NCBI GenBank assembly: GCA_026770585.1
Contig: MU646713.1
Location: 195,341-205,790, forward strand
Direction: 5' to 3'
Length of the DNA: 10,450 nucleotides
Origin: Baffinella frigidus
Lineage: Eukaryota; Cryptophyceae; Cryptomonadales; Baffinellaceae
Part shown: positions 1 to 6,787 of the stretch, piece by piece
Position numbering within the stretch: the stretch's first letter is position 1
How the letters are laid out: each line of letters starts with the position of its first letter
Program-made: the position numbers and the translations under genes
Notes under the pieces: generated by a model
What the model saw: the letters and a program-made list of their open reading frames with translations, nothing else
What the model was told of the DNA's origin: nothing
The model's database searches: none

Positions 1-300
1 GTTTGGGGTTTAGGGTTTGGGGTTTGGGGTTTCGGGGTTGGGGTTCGGGTTTAGGGTTCAGGGTTTCGGGTTTAGGGCTTGGTGGGTGTTGGGGGTTGTT
101 GGGGGATGTTGGGGGTTGTTGGGGGTTGTTGGGGGTTGTTGGGGGCTATTGGGGATTTTTGAGGGTTGTTGGGTGTTGTTAGGGTTTAGAGTTTAGGGTT
201 TAGTGTTTAGTGTTTAGGGTTGAGAGTTGAGAGTTGAGAGTTGGGAGTTAAGGGTTGAGGGTTCAGGGTTCAGGGTTCAGGGTCTGGGACTTCAGGGTTC
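1..300. repeat. Degenerate telomere-like repeats, TTTAGGG/GTTGGGG orientation
   Basis: The stretch is made of variants of GGGTTTAGGG, then seven or so GGGGGTTGTT units (about 87-170), then GGGTTTAG and GTTGAGA variants. It is too irregular for a functional telomere. In the sense of the minus-strand mini-exons it is C-rich (CCCTAAA), so it is probably intronic. Confidence 0.85.
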
Positions 301-319
301 ACGGGGGTTTGAGGTTTAC

Positions 320-352
320 CCGGGCGCCCCACGGGCCTGAAATCACCGCAGC
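320..352 (-). CDS. 33-nt mini-exon of an unidentified minus-strand gene, copy 2
   Basis: Minus strand: acceptor CTTTTTTGAGTGCAG, 33 nt reading AAVISGPWGAR in phase 0, then donor GTAAAC, which runs straight into telomere-like sequence. The implied intron between the two mini-exons is only 57 nt and carries a CTCAAC branch-point-like motif. Because the exon is 33 nt with symmetric phase, including one or both copies would keep frame. Function unknown. Confidence 0.55.
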
Positions 353-409
353 CTGCACTCAAAAAAGCGGTTGAGATATCAGGGTTCGCTGGGGGGTTGA
401 GGTTCTTAC

Positions 410-442
410 CCGGGTGCCCCATGGGCCTGATATTACCGCTGC
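410..442 (-). CDS. 33-nt mini-exon of an unidentified minus-strand gene, copy 1
   Basis: On the minus strand an ideal acceptor (CTTTGTGTGTGCAG) precedes 33 nt that end CGG before donor GTAAGA. Read in phase 0 it gives AAVISGPWGTR. A second copy lies 57 nt further along. The two differ at five codons, four of them synonymous in this frame, while every such change would be non-synonymous in the frame two bases on. That points to a selected coding exon. I do not recognise the protein. Further exons of this gene are not identified within the window. Confidence 0.55.
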
Positions 443-480
443 CTGCACACACAAAGGCGCACCGGGCGTCAGTTGCGGCC

Positions 481-562
481 TTAGGGGTTGGGGGTTGGGG
501 GTTGGGGGTTGGGGGTTTGGGGTTGGGGGTTGGGGGTTGGGGGTTGGGGGTTGGGGGTTGGG
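481..562. repeat. TTGGGGG tandem array
   Basis: About eleven units of GGGGGTT with few interruptions form a strong potential G-quadruplex on the plus strand. It abuts the acceptor side of the minus-strand mini-exon and would be a C-rich intron tract in that gene. Confidence 0.85.
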
Positions 563-704
563 ACGATTTTCAGCTCGGAATACGTGACTCCGAGGAGCAC
601 GTTACCAGAATCTGTCCTGATTTATGCTGTCTTAAGCCTGGGTCTGATGCCTAAAATAGCATATGCACCCGTATCTTCGGCGTTGGACGGCTTGAGAAGC
701 GGGG

Positions 705-730
705 CAGATGATGTCATCTGACATCATCTG
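705..730. repeat. Perfect 12-bp-stem hairpin followed by CCCTAAA repeats
   Basis: CAGATGATGTCA and its reverse complement TGACATCATCTG are separated by two bases. Four telomere-like units (CCCTAAACACTAAACCC and so on) follow to about 759. From 563 to 704 I see no supported gene. Confidence 0.75.
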
Positions 731-900
731 ACCCTAAACACTAAACCCTAAACCCTAAAGTGTTCCGAAATTAGATCCACCGGGGAAGCTCCCACCAGGG
801 CTTCGAAGTGGACTTACCGAGTAGTTCATTTTTCAACCACGGTTCGTGTAGAGAACTTGCCAGATCATCGCTGCAACGGGTTGCTGGTGGGAGTGTGCAG

Positions 901-1060
901 TGCCCACACAGCGGGCTTCGAAGGGATTTTCGGGCACTCAGTGCCCGAGTTTCCGTTACCTTATCCTTAGTAACCCCCCTATGCCCCTACGGGTTGCCTA
1001 CAGTAGGGTCCTCTCGCTTAGGGGTTATTCAAAATCCCCTCGAAGCCCGCTGTGGGCTGT
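901..1060. repeat. Nested inverted repeat
   Basis: The outer arms pair CAGCGGGCTTCGAAGGGATTTT (starting near 909, two-part) with its complement at about 1031-1052. Inside are a perfect small hairpin CGGGCAC-TCA-GTGCCCG (931-947) and a second with TAACCCC/GGGGTTA enclosing CCCTAC/GTAGGG. Flanking GTTGCCAGATCAT motifs occur near 856 and 1067. It looks like an inserted foldback element, not a gene. Confidence 0.7.
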
Positions 1061-1390
1061 GTGGCAGTTGCCAGATCATGGTAACTTCGTGGTACAAACC
1101 GGACGGCGGACACACATGCCGTATCGTTGCAGCTTATAACCGGGCCGTACCGTGTTGATGGGCTCAACGGTCCTCAACAAATACATCATATGTGTAGTAA
1201 TTTTCAGGTAACCCGATTTCATCGGTATCTCCCGTCAGCAATTCGAGGTCCCTAGGGTTTCCTACCGTAGGGTCATAGGAAAGAAAATAGATATATAAAA
1301 TACCCGAATCCTTGCAAGGATCCGGGGTAAGCTGCTACGGGTTGCTGGTGTCACCACGGTTGACAAGGGGCCTGCGGAATCGTTTACAGT
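1061..1390. other. No gene identified
   Basis: No supported exon. It contains TGTGTAGTAATTTTC (1192-1206), a motif shared with the TIR element upstream of 5486, and CCTACCGTAGG (1261-1271), shared with the hairpin at 3947-3983. An A/T-rich run near 1285-1300 is the only promoter-like sequence, and I do not call it. Confidence 0.5.
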
Positions 1391-1391
1391 G

Positions 1392-1560
1392 GACCTACCC
1401 TAACACATACCCGTCGGGGCCGGACTGATTGAGTATGTGTGGATGGTAGGTATGCGTTATGGTGTCCACCCTTCAGGCATACTTCCTTGCAGGGGGAAAT
1501 CGGGGGCCGGCCGAAGGAGTATGTGTGGAGGGTAAGTATGTGTTACGGTACCCTGTGTTA
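1392..1560. repeat. Cluster of inverted and direct repeats (GTATGTGTTA motif)
   Basis: GGACCTACCCTAACACATACC (1391-1411, two parts) is inverted relative to GGTAGGTATGCGTTATGG (1445-1462), and a direct copy, GGTAAGTATGTGTTACGG, lies near 1531. The motif AGTATGTGTGGA precedes both direct copies. Confidence 0.65.
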
Positions 1561-1674
1561 AGGTAGGTGGACTGTACAGCATCCTATTCAGTGCTGTCCC
1601 TGCGAGCACGATCCCGACTGGAGAGGGACCGGATCGCTCGACAGGCGGCGGGAGAATCATTCGCACACCGAATG

Positions 1675-1763
1675 GGGGTTTGCGCCAATGCTGACTGGGG
1701 GTCGCAAGCGTCGGTGAGCGCAAACCCCAGCGCAAACCCCAGCGCAAACCCCAGCGCAACCCC
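1675..1763. repeat. 12-bp tandem repeat AGCGCAAACCCC with inverted partner
   Basis: Three and a half units of AGCGCAAACCCC lie at about 1717-1760. GGGGGTTTGCGCC at 1674-1686 is the inverted partner, so the segment can fold. The open frames across it reflect the repeat, not a recognisable protein. Confidence 0.7.
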
Positions 1764-2434
1764 CGACATACAGCGTACGCAGTTTTTGATGGCTATGCCT
1801 CACACGTCGCACAGGGGCGAAATTTTAGTGTGGGGTCTAGACCGGGTGTCTGATTGTCTGGGACCTGGCCTGATGATTGCCTGAGGAGCTTGTGTGTGGC
1901 TGGTGGGTGAGAGTTGATATCAACTCACAGAAGAACACCACCGCTAGCGCTGGGCGGCTAGAAGGACCACACACATTCGAGGAGGCAGCGTCGGACCCGT
2001 GCATGTTGCAATCACGTGTGAAACTGCGTCGCTGCTCACCCAGGGGAGGCTCACTGCTGGGGACCCAGCGTGCGTGGGCAGTTTTCAGACAGAGGAGAAG
2101 GGTGTGGCCTCACTCTGTTGGGGGACGTCGTGATGATGTTGCCCATAGCTCTCTGGGTGTTCAGAAAGGGGAAGGTGAGCGGGACGAGGTCCTATCCCTT
2201 AGCCCTTGAGCAGAGATGGACGCAACTCCAAGAGGATTCAGGGTCCGAAGCTGAACGCTTTTTCTGTCTTTCTATTGCCTTTAAAAAACACTTTTAGATC
2301 CCTTTTAGCGTAGACTCCAAAGTTGACGTGTCAACTTGAGAAAGCGGACAGAAAGCGTCCAGGTCTGGACGCTTCCGTGGCTGTAGCTTGGAGTCCAGAC
2401 CGTTCTCCCGGGGCAAAGGGCCGTCTTGTGCAAC
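1764..2434. other. Region upstream of ARPC2, no gene identified; two small hairpins
   Basis: No recognisable coding similarity. Close to the ARPC2 start are two palindromic hairpins: AAGTTGAC-GT-GTCAACTT (2320-2337) and AGCGTCCAG-GT-CTGGACGCT (2354-2373). The first is the compact form of a motif that recurs through the ARPC2 introns. Promoter and 5' UTR probably lie here, but I cannot place a start site. Confidence 0.45.
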
Positions 2435-2595
2435 ATGATCCTCCTCGATGGCGGGCACCCAATGCTCAAGGAGTTGGTGACGGCGCGCCTCGGCCCCGAA
2501 AACGCCGAACTCCGCGCCACAGACAAGTCTTCCCCACCCCTTCGTCCCATGCCCCCCGCGCCAAGTCCACAGGCCCCCGCAGAACGCAGGAGGAT
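2435..2595 (+). CDS. ARPC2: ARPC2 exon 1 (start codon; N-terminus)
   Basis: The frame opens with MILLDGGHPMLKELVTARLG, which matches the family's characteristic MILL start followed by an amphipathic segment. The frame is open to TGA at 2597-2599, so it must be spliced. A GTGAGC donor at 2596 gives 53 codons plus AT, and the next exon's G completes a Met codon. An alternative donor (GTCTTC at 2527) would end the exon at 2526, completing a Lys codon and giving 31 residues before VDVT, close to the usual family length. The longer version adds a Pro/Ala/Arg-rich stretch. Both donors keep the same phase. The start ATG is well supported and the 3' end is uncertain. Two short hairpins lie just upstream; I see no clear core promoter. 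Confidence 0.7.
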
Positions 2596-2799
2596 GTGAG
2601 CGGGAACTCAGGCGAGAGGACAGACTAGGCTCTGCAGTGGGCGGTAAAAGGCAGGCTCGCGTCTCGCTGTCGCCACGTTCCCTCTCCGTTCCCTTCTGAG
2701 CGCTCGCTCGCTCCGAACCCGGATTTGAGGAAATTGGTCAGGGCTGTGGAAAGAGAGCTGCGTCGGCACCGATAATTGACTGTGGATTTCGCTGAGCAG

Positions 2800-2847
2800 G
2801 GTCGACGTCACCATCGTCGATTTCGATGGCGTGACGTACTGCGCACG
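2800..2847 (+). CDS. ARPC2: ARPC2 exon 2 (VDVT..DFDGV motif)
   Basis: An acceptor GAGCAG ends at 2799. The first G completes the codon carried over from exon 1, and the frame then reads VDVTIVDFDGVTYCA plus two bases. The hydrophobic strand followed by DFDGV-x-Y is a hallmark of the first ARPC2 alpha/beta domain. I placed the 3' end at the GTGCGA donor (2848), because its phase joins the next candidate exon to give R-G-E-G-D. Another GT at 2831 (GTGACG, after DFDG) is possible. Without splicing the frame stays open to a TAA at about 2978 but has no family similarity past YCAR. Confidence 0.68.
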
Positions 2848-2932
2848 GTGCGAACCCTCCCAGCCTCTGGCCCGCCACGGACTGCCACATCACCGCTCGA
2901 ATTCGCATTCCCCCAAAGCATCTGAACCCCAA

Positions 2933-3075
2933 CCACCAGCCCTCCCAAGTGGCTCAAATAGTGCCCTGCAAGGTCTTTAAATTTACCTTGCATCGGAGAC
3001 GGATCCGACCCCGACGTCAAGGTAAATCGAAATCGTTCCAGAGCACTATTTGAGCCACCTCCCAAGGGCCAGTGG
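2933..3075. repeat. Intronic inverted repeat (GTGGCTCAAATAGTGC arms)
   Basis: Arms of about 33 bp (2933-2965 and 3041-3075) share GTGGCTCAAATAGTGC almost perfectly and extend outward with a few mismatches (CCACCAGCCC / GGGCCAGTGG). An inner pair, AAATTTACCTTG / CAAGGTAAAT, extends the fold. It lies within the intron between exons 2 and 3. Confidence 0.8.
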
Positions 3076-3087
3076 AAACTCGACCTC

Positions 3088-3128
3088 CTGAGCCCTGTTC
3101 GCGCAATCCGGGGGATGCCCTCACGATC
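3088..3128 (+). pseudogene. Upstream partial copy of the tentative exon 3
   Basis: CTGAGCCCTGTTCGCGC then GGGGGATGCCCTCACGATCT repeats, with changes, at 3128-3178 (CTGAGTCCTGTCCGCGC then the exon's GGGGATGCCCTCACCATCT). The copy holds the acceptor-side intron plus the 5' part of the exon only, so it is a tandem duplication across the acceptor. Confidence 0.55.
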
Positions 3129-3153
3129 TGAGTCCTGTCCGCGCGACCCGCAG

Positions 3154-3194
3154 GGGGGAGGGGGATGCCCTCACCATCTTCTTCGCGATGCACG
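3154..3194 (+). CDS. ARPC2: Tentative ARPC2 exon 3 (GDALTIFFAMH strand)
   Basis: It follows acceptor CCGCAG (ends 3153). One base completes the codon from exon 2, and the frame then reads GEGDALTIFFAMH, leaving one base before a GTGCCC donor. A short Gly-Asp turn followed by a hydrophobic strand is expected at this point of ARPC2. Partial copies flank it, upstream (about 3108-3128) and downstream (3506-3546), the same arrangement seen around the well-supported exons. The donor is weak and the protein match is short. It could instead be part of a repeated non-coding motif. If unspliced, the frame hits TAG just before a better GTAAGG donor near 3264. Confidence 0.42.
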
Positions 3195-3260
3195 GTGCCC
3201 GCCCCCTCCACCTTTTCGCCCGGCCAATCGCGAGCGACTTCGGCCTGGGGCTTCGAGCTT

Positions 3261-3290
3261 AGGGTAAGGGTCAGGGGTTAGGGGTTACGG
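3261..3290. repeat. Telomere-like G-rich patch
   Basis: AGGGTAAGGGTCAGGGGTTAGGGG variants. Within the ARPC2 locus this is the exception: most such repeats run C-rich on the sense strand. Confidence 0.6.
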
Positions 3291-3345
3291 CTCAAAGGTC
3301 CGGACCCCGGAGTGTAACGCTGCAGCGAACCCTAGCCGGGGGATT

Positions 3346-3495
3346 TATCTCAGAAAACGAGTTCTAAAACTCGTTTTCTTAAGTCAATTCCCCTACAAAT
3401 TCGTCAACTTATTCTTCACTCTCCGCATAAGTTGACAAATTTGTAGGGGAATTGACTTAAGAAAACGAGTTTTAGAACTCGTTTTTGGAGATAAG
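3346..3495. repeat. Long near-perfect inverted repeat, about 66-bp arms
   Basis: Arms at about 3346-3412 and 3426-3495 pair with only a few differences, around a loop of some 14 nt. Each arm contains a smaller palindrome (AAACGAGTTCTAAAACTCGTTT) and the motif CTTAAGTCAATTCCCC, whose core is shared with the GTTGAC elements elsewhere. Intronic. Confidence 0.88.
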
Positions 3496-3505
3496 ATGTG
3501 GGGAA

Positions 3506-3550
3506 GGGGATGCCCTCACCATCTTCTCCGCGATGCACGTTGCCCCCCAT
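3506..3550 (+). pseudogene. Downstream partial copy of the tentative exon 3
   Basis: GGGGATGCCCTCACCATCTT with CTCCGCGATGCACG repeats the 3' part of 3154-3194, but its GT is changed to TT (GCACGTTGCCC), so the donor is lost. Confidence 0.55.
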
Positions 3551-3844
3551 CCCAAAACCCTAAAGACTTCGTTCCTCCCCCTCGCACCCTAATCCCTAAA
3601 CCCTGACCCCTCGACTACCTCCCGCCCGACATGGTGCCCCCCTTGCCGACTGCGTTCAAGTTTCCGGACCCCGGAGTGTGGTAAGGGGAGAAGCTGCGCA
3701 ACCTTTTGCCTGTTGGGTCGGGCGAGAGAAGCAACCTTTTGCTGAGCAACCTTTTGCCTTTTGGGTCGGGCGAGAGAACTTGGAGCTCCAGAAGGACTCT
3801 TTCCGGACCCTGGAGTGTGGCGCCGCGGTGAAGCCTGGCTGTGC

Positions 3845-3914
3845 CTCACTCGGGTTGACTGTCAGACTATCCATAAGCTGACATGCTGGCTTCGCGGTAC
3901 ACATCCGTCAACTT
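3845..3914. mobile_element. Dispersed short element, copy 1
   Basis: CTCACTCGGGTTGACTG, AGACTATCCATAAGCTGACA, TGCTGG and CACATCCGTCAACTT occur in order; the same series occurs at 9242-9312 and, decayed, at 8032-8096. The inner part AAGCTGAC...GTCAACTT is an inverted pair. The right half alone (CGCGGTACACATCCGTCAAC) recurs at 4009-4028. It encodes nothing; a non-autonomous element is my inference. Confidence 0.6.
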
Positions 3915-3946
3915 AATAGGGTAACGGCCTGAAAATGGGGTAGTTG

Positions 3947-3983
3947 GGCCTACGGCATTGCCTAGGACCTCCTACCGTAGGCC
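3947..3983. repeat. Hairpin GGCCTACGG / CCGTAGGCC
   Basis: A perfect 9-bp stem encloses CCTAGG. It is related to CCTAGGGTTTCCTACCGTAGG at 1251-1271. Another perfect hairpin, GGGCTCACCA-CAT-TGGTGAGCCC, lies at 4068-4090, followed by a 12-bp direct duplication ACAGAGCTAGGC (about 4104-4127). Confidence 0.7.
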
Positions 3984-4169
3984 GAGACTTTTGGTCCTAG
4001 GATCCCTCGCGGTACACATCCGTCAACTCAACGTGAGTTCCCTCAAATTTCCACCTGAAAAGATCCCGGGCTCACCACATTGGTGAGCCCACATGGACTG
4101 ATACAGAGCTAGGCACAGAGCTAGGCGAACCCGCCGTGAAATCCGATTCCTGTTTGCGCCTTTGTGCAA

Positions 4170-4296
4170 ACCCCCAACCTAAACCCTAAACCCCAAACCC
4201 TAAACCCTAAACCCTAAACCCTAAACCCTAAACCCCTAAACCTAAACCCTAAACCCCAAACCCCAAACCCTACACCCTAAACCCTAAACCCTAAAC
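4170..4296. repeat. Interstitial CCCTAAA array
   Basis: About sixteen CCCTAAA units with CCCCAAA, CCCTACA and CCTAAA variants form the longest telomere-type array in the window. It is C-rich on the ARPC2 sense strand, within the intron before 5486. Confidence 0.9.
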
Positions 4297-4368
4297 GCAG
4301 GGTTCGATGAGATCCGGCCGCACGGCGTCGAAGCATACCTGCAGGTCTTTTCACCCCGATTATAAAAC

Positions 4369-5038
4369 GTTTTGTACCAGGGTGTTTTAAACATGTACCG
4401 CGATCCAGAGTGTATAATCTACTTGTAGCGGATTTGAGGGAGGGCAGGGCCTGCAGGTCCGCGCGCCCGGTCGTACGACGTTTTGTATCATGGTGTTCAA
4501 AACGTGTATACAGTGATAGACTCAGTACGTTTCCGCATTAGATCTAATCGCGGCGAGCATTTTCCGAAAATACGATTTCGGGGAACTCCGATCCGATTTG
4601 CAACGAAAATTACTACAAGGACGTGACCATTTTAAAAAGTACAGGCAAATTGTGTGGTAATTTTCGTTGGAAATACTTTCAAAATCGTATTTTCGGAAAA
4701 TACTCGTCCGGATGAGATCAGGGCTGCTCCCGCCTGTCCCGCCTGCTGTGATAGAAAATGGGGAAATGGGGAAATTGGAGCCATTTCGTCCACTTTTGAG
4801 AAATTCATGGTACTCAATTCCTCAAAAGTTGGCTCCAATTGGCTCCAATTTCTCGATTTCCCATTATTTCCGGTGGCCAACTTCTCTGCACAGCGCTCTA
4901 CCGCTCGTACGTTGACGCACCCATGAAACGGTGTTTAAAACACCCTGGTACTAAACGTTGTATACTGTATAATACCCGGTACTGAACGTTGTATAACGTA
5001 TAACACCCTGGTACTCAACGTTGTATAATGTATAATCG
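4369..5038. mobile_element. Large foldback region with 25-bp terminal arms and nested elements
   Basis: GTTTTGTACCAGGGTGTTTT plus AAACA (4369-4393) pairs with 4932-4956 at 24 of 25 positions. A related arm copy lies at 4469-4503. On the right the motif CCYGGTACTNAACGTTGTAT continues as three direct repeats (4943, 4975 and 5006). Inside are the MITE-like element (4541-4719) and another inverted repeat (4754-4870, arms containing AAATTGGAGCCA and CTTTTGAG). No protein is encoded; it looks like nested non-autonomous insertions. Confidence 0.65.
4541..4719. mobile_element. MITE-like element, copy 1 (179 bp, about 38-bp terminal inverted repeats)
   Basis: The left end GATCTAATCGCGGCGAGCAT plus TTTCCGAAAATACGATTT mirrors the right end, AAATCGTATTTTCGGAAAAT then ACTCGTCCGGATGAGATC. 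The interior carries a second inverted pair, CAACGAAAATTACTACA / GTGTGGTAATTTTCGTTG. A relative with the same tips lies at 8602-8769. No open frame of note and no clear target duplication. Confidence 0.72.
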
Positions 5039-5043
5039 TCCAG

Positions 5044-5485
5044 GGGGTGTACTCGGACGGCGCGACCTTCAAATATCTCCCCACGAAAATTACCACACAA
5101 ACACTCCACTATTCCCAATAACTGTGTAGTAATTTGTGTAATTTTTGTAGCAATCTGCGTAACGTGTGTAGTAATTTGCCAACTGTGTGGTAATTTCCGT
5201 GTAGTAATTTTCGTGGCGGTGGCCAACTGTGTGGTAACTTTCGTGGCGGGGGTGTGTGTGCAGGGTGTGTACTCGGACGGCGCGACGGTTTCCGTCGCGC
5301 CCACCTCGCTCGACGGGGCGACCTTCAACCATCTCCCCACGAAAATTACTACACAGATACTTGACTATCACTAATTATTGTGTAGTAATTTGTGTAGTAA
5401 TTTGCGTGATCCGTGTAGTAATTTTCCAACTGTGCAGTAATTTCCCGACTGTGTAGTAATTTTCGTGTGGTAATTTTCGTGGCAG
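5044..5485 (+). repeat. About 220-bp tandem units: exon 5' half + TIR foldback + CAG acceptor
   Basis: Unit 1 (5044-5263) starts with a shortened exon piece (5044-5072, internally deleted at GGCGCGACC). Unit 2 (5264-5485) starts with a longer one (5264-5330). Each exon piece runs to TTCAA(C/A)..ATCTCCCC, then CACGAAAATTACYACACA, several TGTGTAGTAATTT repeats, and TGTGTGGTAATTTTCGTG followed by a CAG just before the next exon start. The pieces have an acceptor but no donor, so they are non-functional 5' copies of the exon at 5486. Confidence 0.8.
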
Positions 5486-5620
5486 GGGGTGTATTCCGAC
5501 GGCGCGACGGTTACGGTTTCCGTCGCGCCCACCTCGCTCGACGGCGCCACCTTCAACCTCTCGCTGACCGTGGATCTGGCGCGGGACCACGGGGAAGGAG
5601 GCGACGCGTTCGCTTCCAAG
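5486..5620 (+). CDS. ARPC2: ARPC2 exon (GVYSDG..NLSLTVDL..), full-length copy
   Basis: It is bounded by acceptor GTGGCAG (ends 5485) and donor AAG|GTCAGT, 45 codons with phase 0 at both ends. It starts GVYSDGATVTVSVAP and ends AFASK; in between, F-N-L-S-L-T-V-D-L corresponds to the family's conserved N-V-S-L-x-x-D-L strand, and VY plus a Gly turn precede it as in other ARPC2 proteins. Third positions are strongly G/C. It is the only copy in the cluster with both a full 5' half and a full 3' half. Two 5'-half copies lie upstream and five 3'-half copies downstream. The last downstream copy (6543-6629) is also open in phase 0 and could be used as an alternative. Confidence 0.75.
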
Positions 5621-6542
5621 GTCAGTCTATTTGCGCTGGCCGATTCGGCTCCCCCGGGGTCGTTTCCGCTTCAAAGTTGACGGGTTTGTACCAGACACCC
5701 AGCATGTCAACTTAAGTATAGTCTGTTAACGGCGCTGTGTCCACGACCTCTCGCTCACCGTCGATCTGGCGCGCGACCACGGGGAGGGGGGCGACGCGTT
5801 TGCTTCTAAGGTCAGTCTATTTGCGCTCACCAGTCTGCCCCCCCCGGGCTCTTTCCAGTTCCAAAGTTGACGGGTTTGTACCAGACACCCAGCATGTCAA
5901 CTTAAGTATAGTCTGTTAACGGCGCTGTGTCCACGACCTCTCGCTCACCGTCGATCTGGCGCGCGACCACGGGGAGGGGGGCGACGCGTTTGCTTCTAAG
6001 GTCAGTCTATTTGCGCTCACCAGTCTGCCCCCCCCGGGCTCTTTCCAGTTCCAAAGTTGACGGGTTTGTACCAGACACCCAGCATGTCAACTTAAGTATA
6101 GTCTGTTAACGGCGCTGTGTCCACGACCTCTCGCTCACCGTCGATCTGGCGCGCGACCACGGGGAGGGGGGCGACGCGTTCGCTTCCAAGGTCAGTCTAT
6201 TTGCGCTCACCAGTCTGCCCCCCCCGGGCTCTTCCAGTTCCAAAGTTGACGGGTTTGTACCGCGGAGCCGGGATGACAACTTAAGTATAGTCTGTGAACG
6301 GCGCTGTGTCCACGACCTCTCGTTCACCGTCGATCTGGCGCGTGATCACGGGGAGGGGGGCGACGCGTTTGCTACCAAGGTTCCTCGCCTCAGTCTATTT
6401 GCGCTCACCAGTCTGCGTACGTGGACGGTGACTAGCTCTGTCTCAGTCTTTTTGGGCTCACCGATTTGGTGAGCGCGGGGTCGTTTCGGTACAAAGTTGA
6501 CGGGTTTATTACCGCGGACAAGGGATGACAACTTAAGTATAG
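5621..6542 (+). repeat. About 190-bp tandem array carrying exon 3'-half copies with donors
   Basis: After the full exon, copies of its 3' half recur at about 5748, 5938, 6128 and 6318, each ending AAG|GT and followed by the same intron segment (CAGTCTATTTGCGCT, then AAAGTTGACGGGTTTGTACC, then CATGTCAACTTAAGTATAG). The period is 190 bp. The units at 5737-5926 and 5927-6116 appear identical base for base; the next has one deletion and the fifth is expanded (to about 245 bp). Because the bases before the shared part are ...GTGTCCACGACC, these copies are out of frame from the available TATAG acceptor. Confidence 0.88.
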
Positions 6543-6629
6543 TCTGTTAACGGCGCGACCTTCAACCTCTCGCTCACCGTGGACCTGGCGCCGGACCACG
6601 GGGAGGGCGGCGACGCGTTTGCTACCAAG
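6543..6629 (+). pseudogene. Last downstream copy of the GVYSDG exon; still open, possible alternative exon
   Basis: From AG at 6541-6542 the frame is open for 29 codons, phase 0 to phase 0: SVNGATFNLSLTVDLAPD, then HGEGGDAFATK, then donor GTACGC. Unlike the other downstream copies it restores the GATFNLSL junction and could be spliced to the ELKRN exon at 7662. Compared with the full copy it lacks the first 20 residues and has P in place of R. The TATAG acceptor lacks a pyrimidine tract. It is either a decaying copy or an alternative exon. Confidence 0.5.
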
Positions 6630-6787
6630 GTACGCGCCTTCCAAGTGAATCAACTCGAGGATGGGGATTCGCCATTTCCTGCTGCAGACGGTTCGATTTC
6701 GCGGGCTGGCCAGAGGATATGGCTCAAGCTCCAGCCTCGGTTTGATGCACTTCGGAGGGCTTGGGGTGGGACCCACGTTAACACCAC

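Larger units (their letters stand above)
3299..3819. repeat. Three copies of TCCGGACCCCGGAGTGT and a 33-bp duplicated motif
   Basis: TCCGGACCCYGGAGTGT occurs at 3299-3315, 3663-3679 and 3803-3819. Separately, GCAACCTTTTGCC followed by TTGGGTCGGGCGAGAGAA is present at 3698-3730 and 3746-3778, with a short piece between them. The middle copy of the first motif is followed by a good donor, GTAAGG (3681), so a 20-nt micro-exon 3661-3680 is conceivable but unproven. Confidence 0.65.

Noticed and set aside
1-300. Chromosome end (true telomere)
   Set aside because: The repeats are very irregular, recur at internal positions of the window, and lie next to mini-exons, so they are interstitial.
808-1158. 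116-codon plus-strand open frame
   Set aside because: It runs through the nested inverted repeat at 901-1060 and shows no protein-family similarity.
1877-2209. 110-codon open frame on the plus strand
   Set aside because: No recognisable motif, no supporting splice sites or conservation signal, and open frames of this size are common by chance in this GC-rich sequence.
3589-3904. Minus- and plus-strand open frames around 3589-3904
   Set aside because: They are generated by the duplicated 33-bp motif and the dispersed element; similar peptide strings elsewhere in the window are the same repeats translated.
4632-4926. Overlapping open frames on both strands
   Set aside because: They lie across two inverted repeats, so the mirror-image frames follow from the palindromic structure.
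5737-6109. Two identical 60-codon open frames
   Set aside because: They are a shifted reading frame through the 190-bp tandem units; the meaningful frame is that of the ARPC2 exon fragment.
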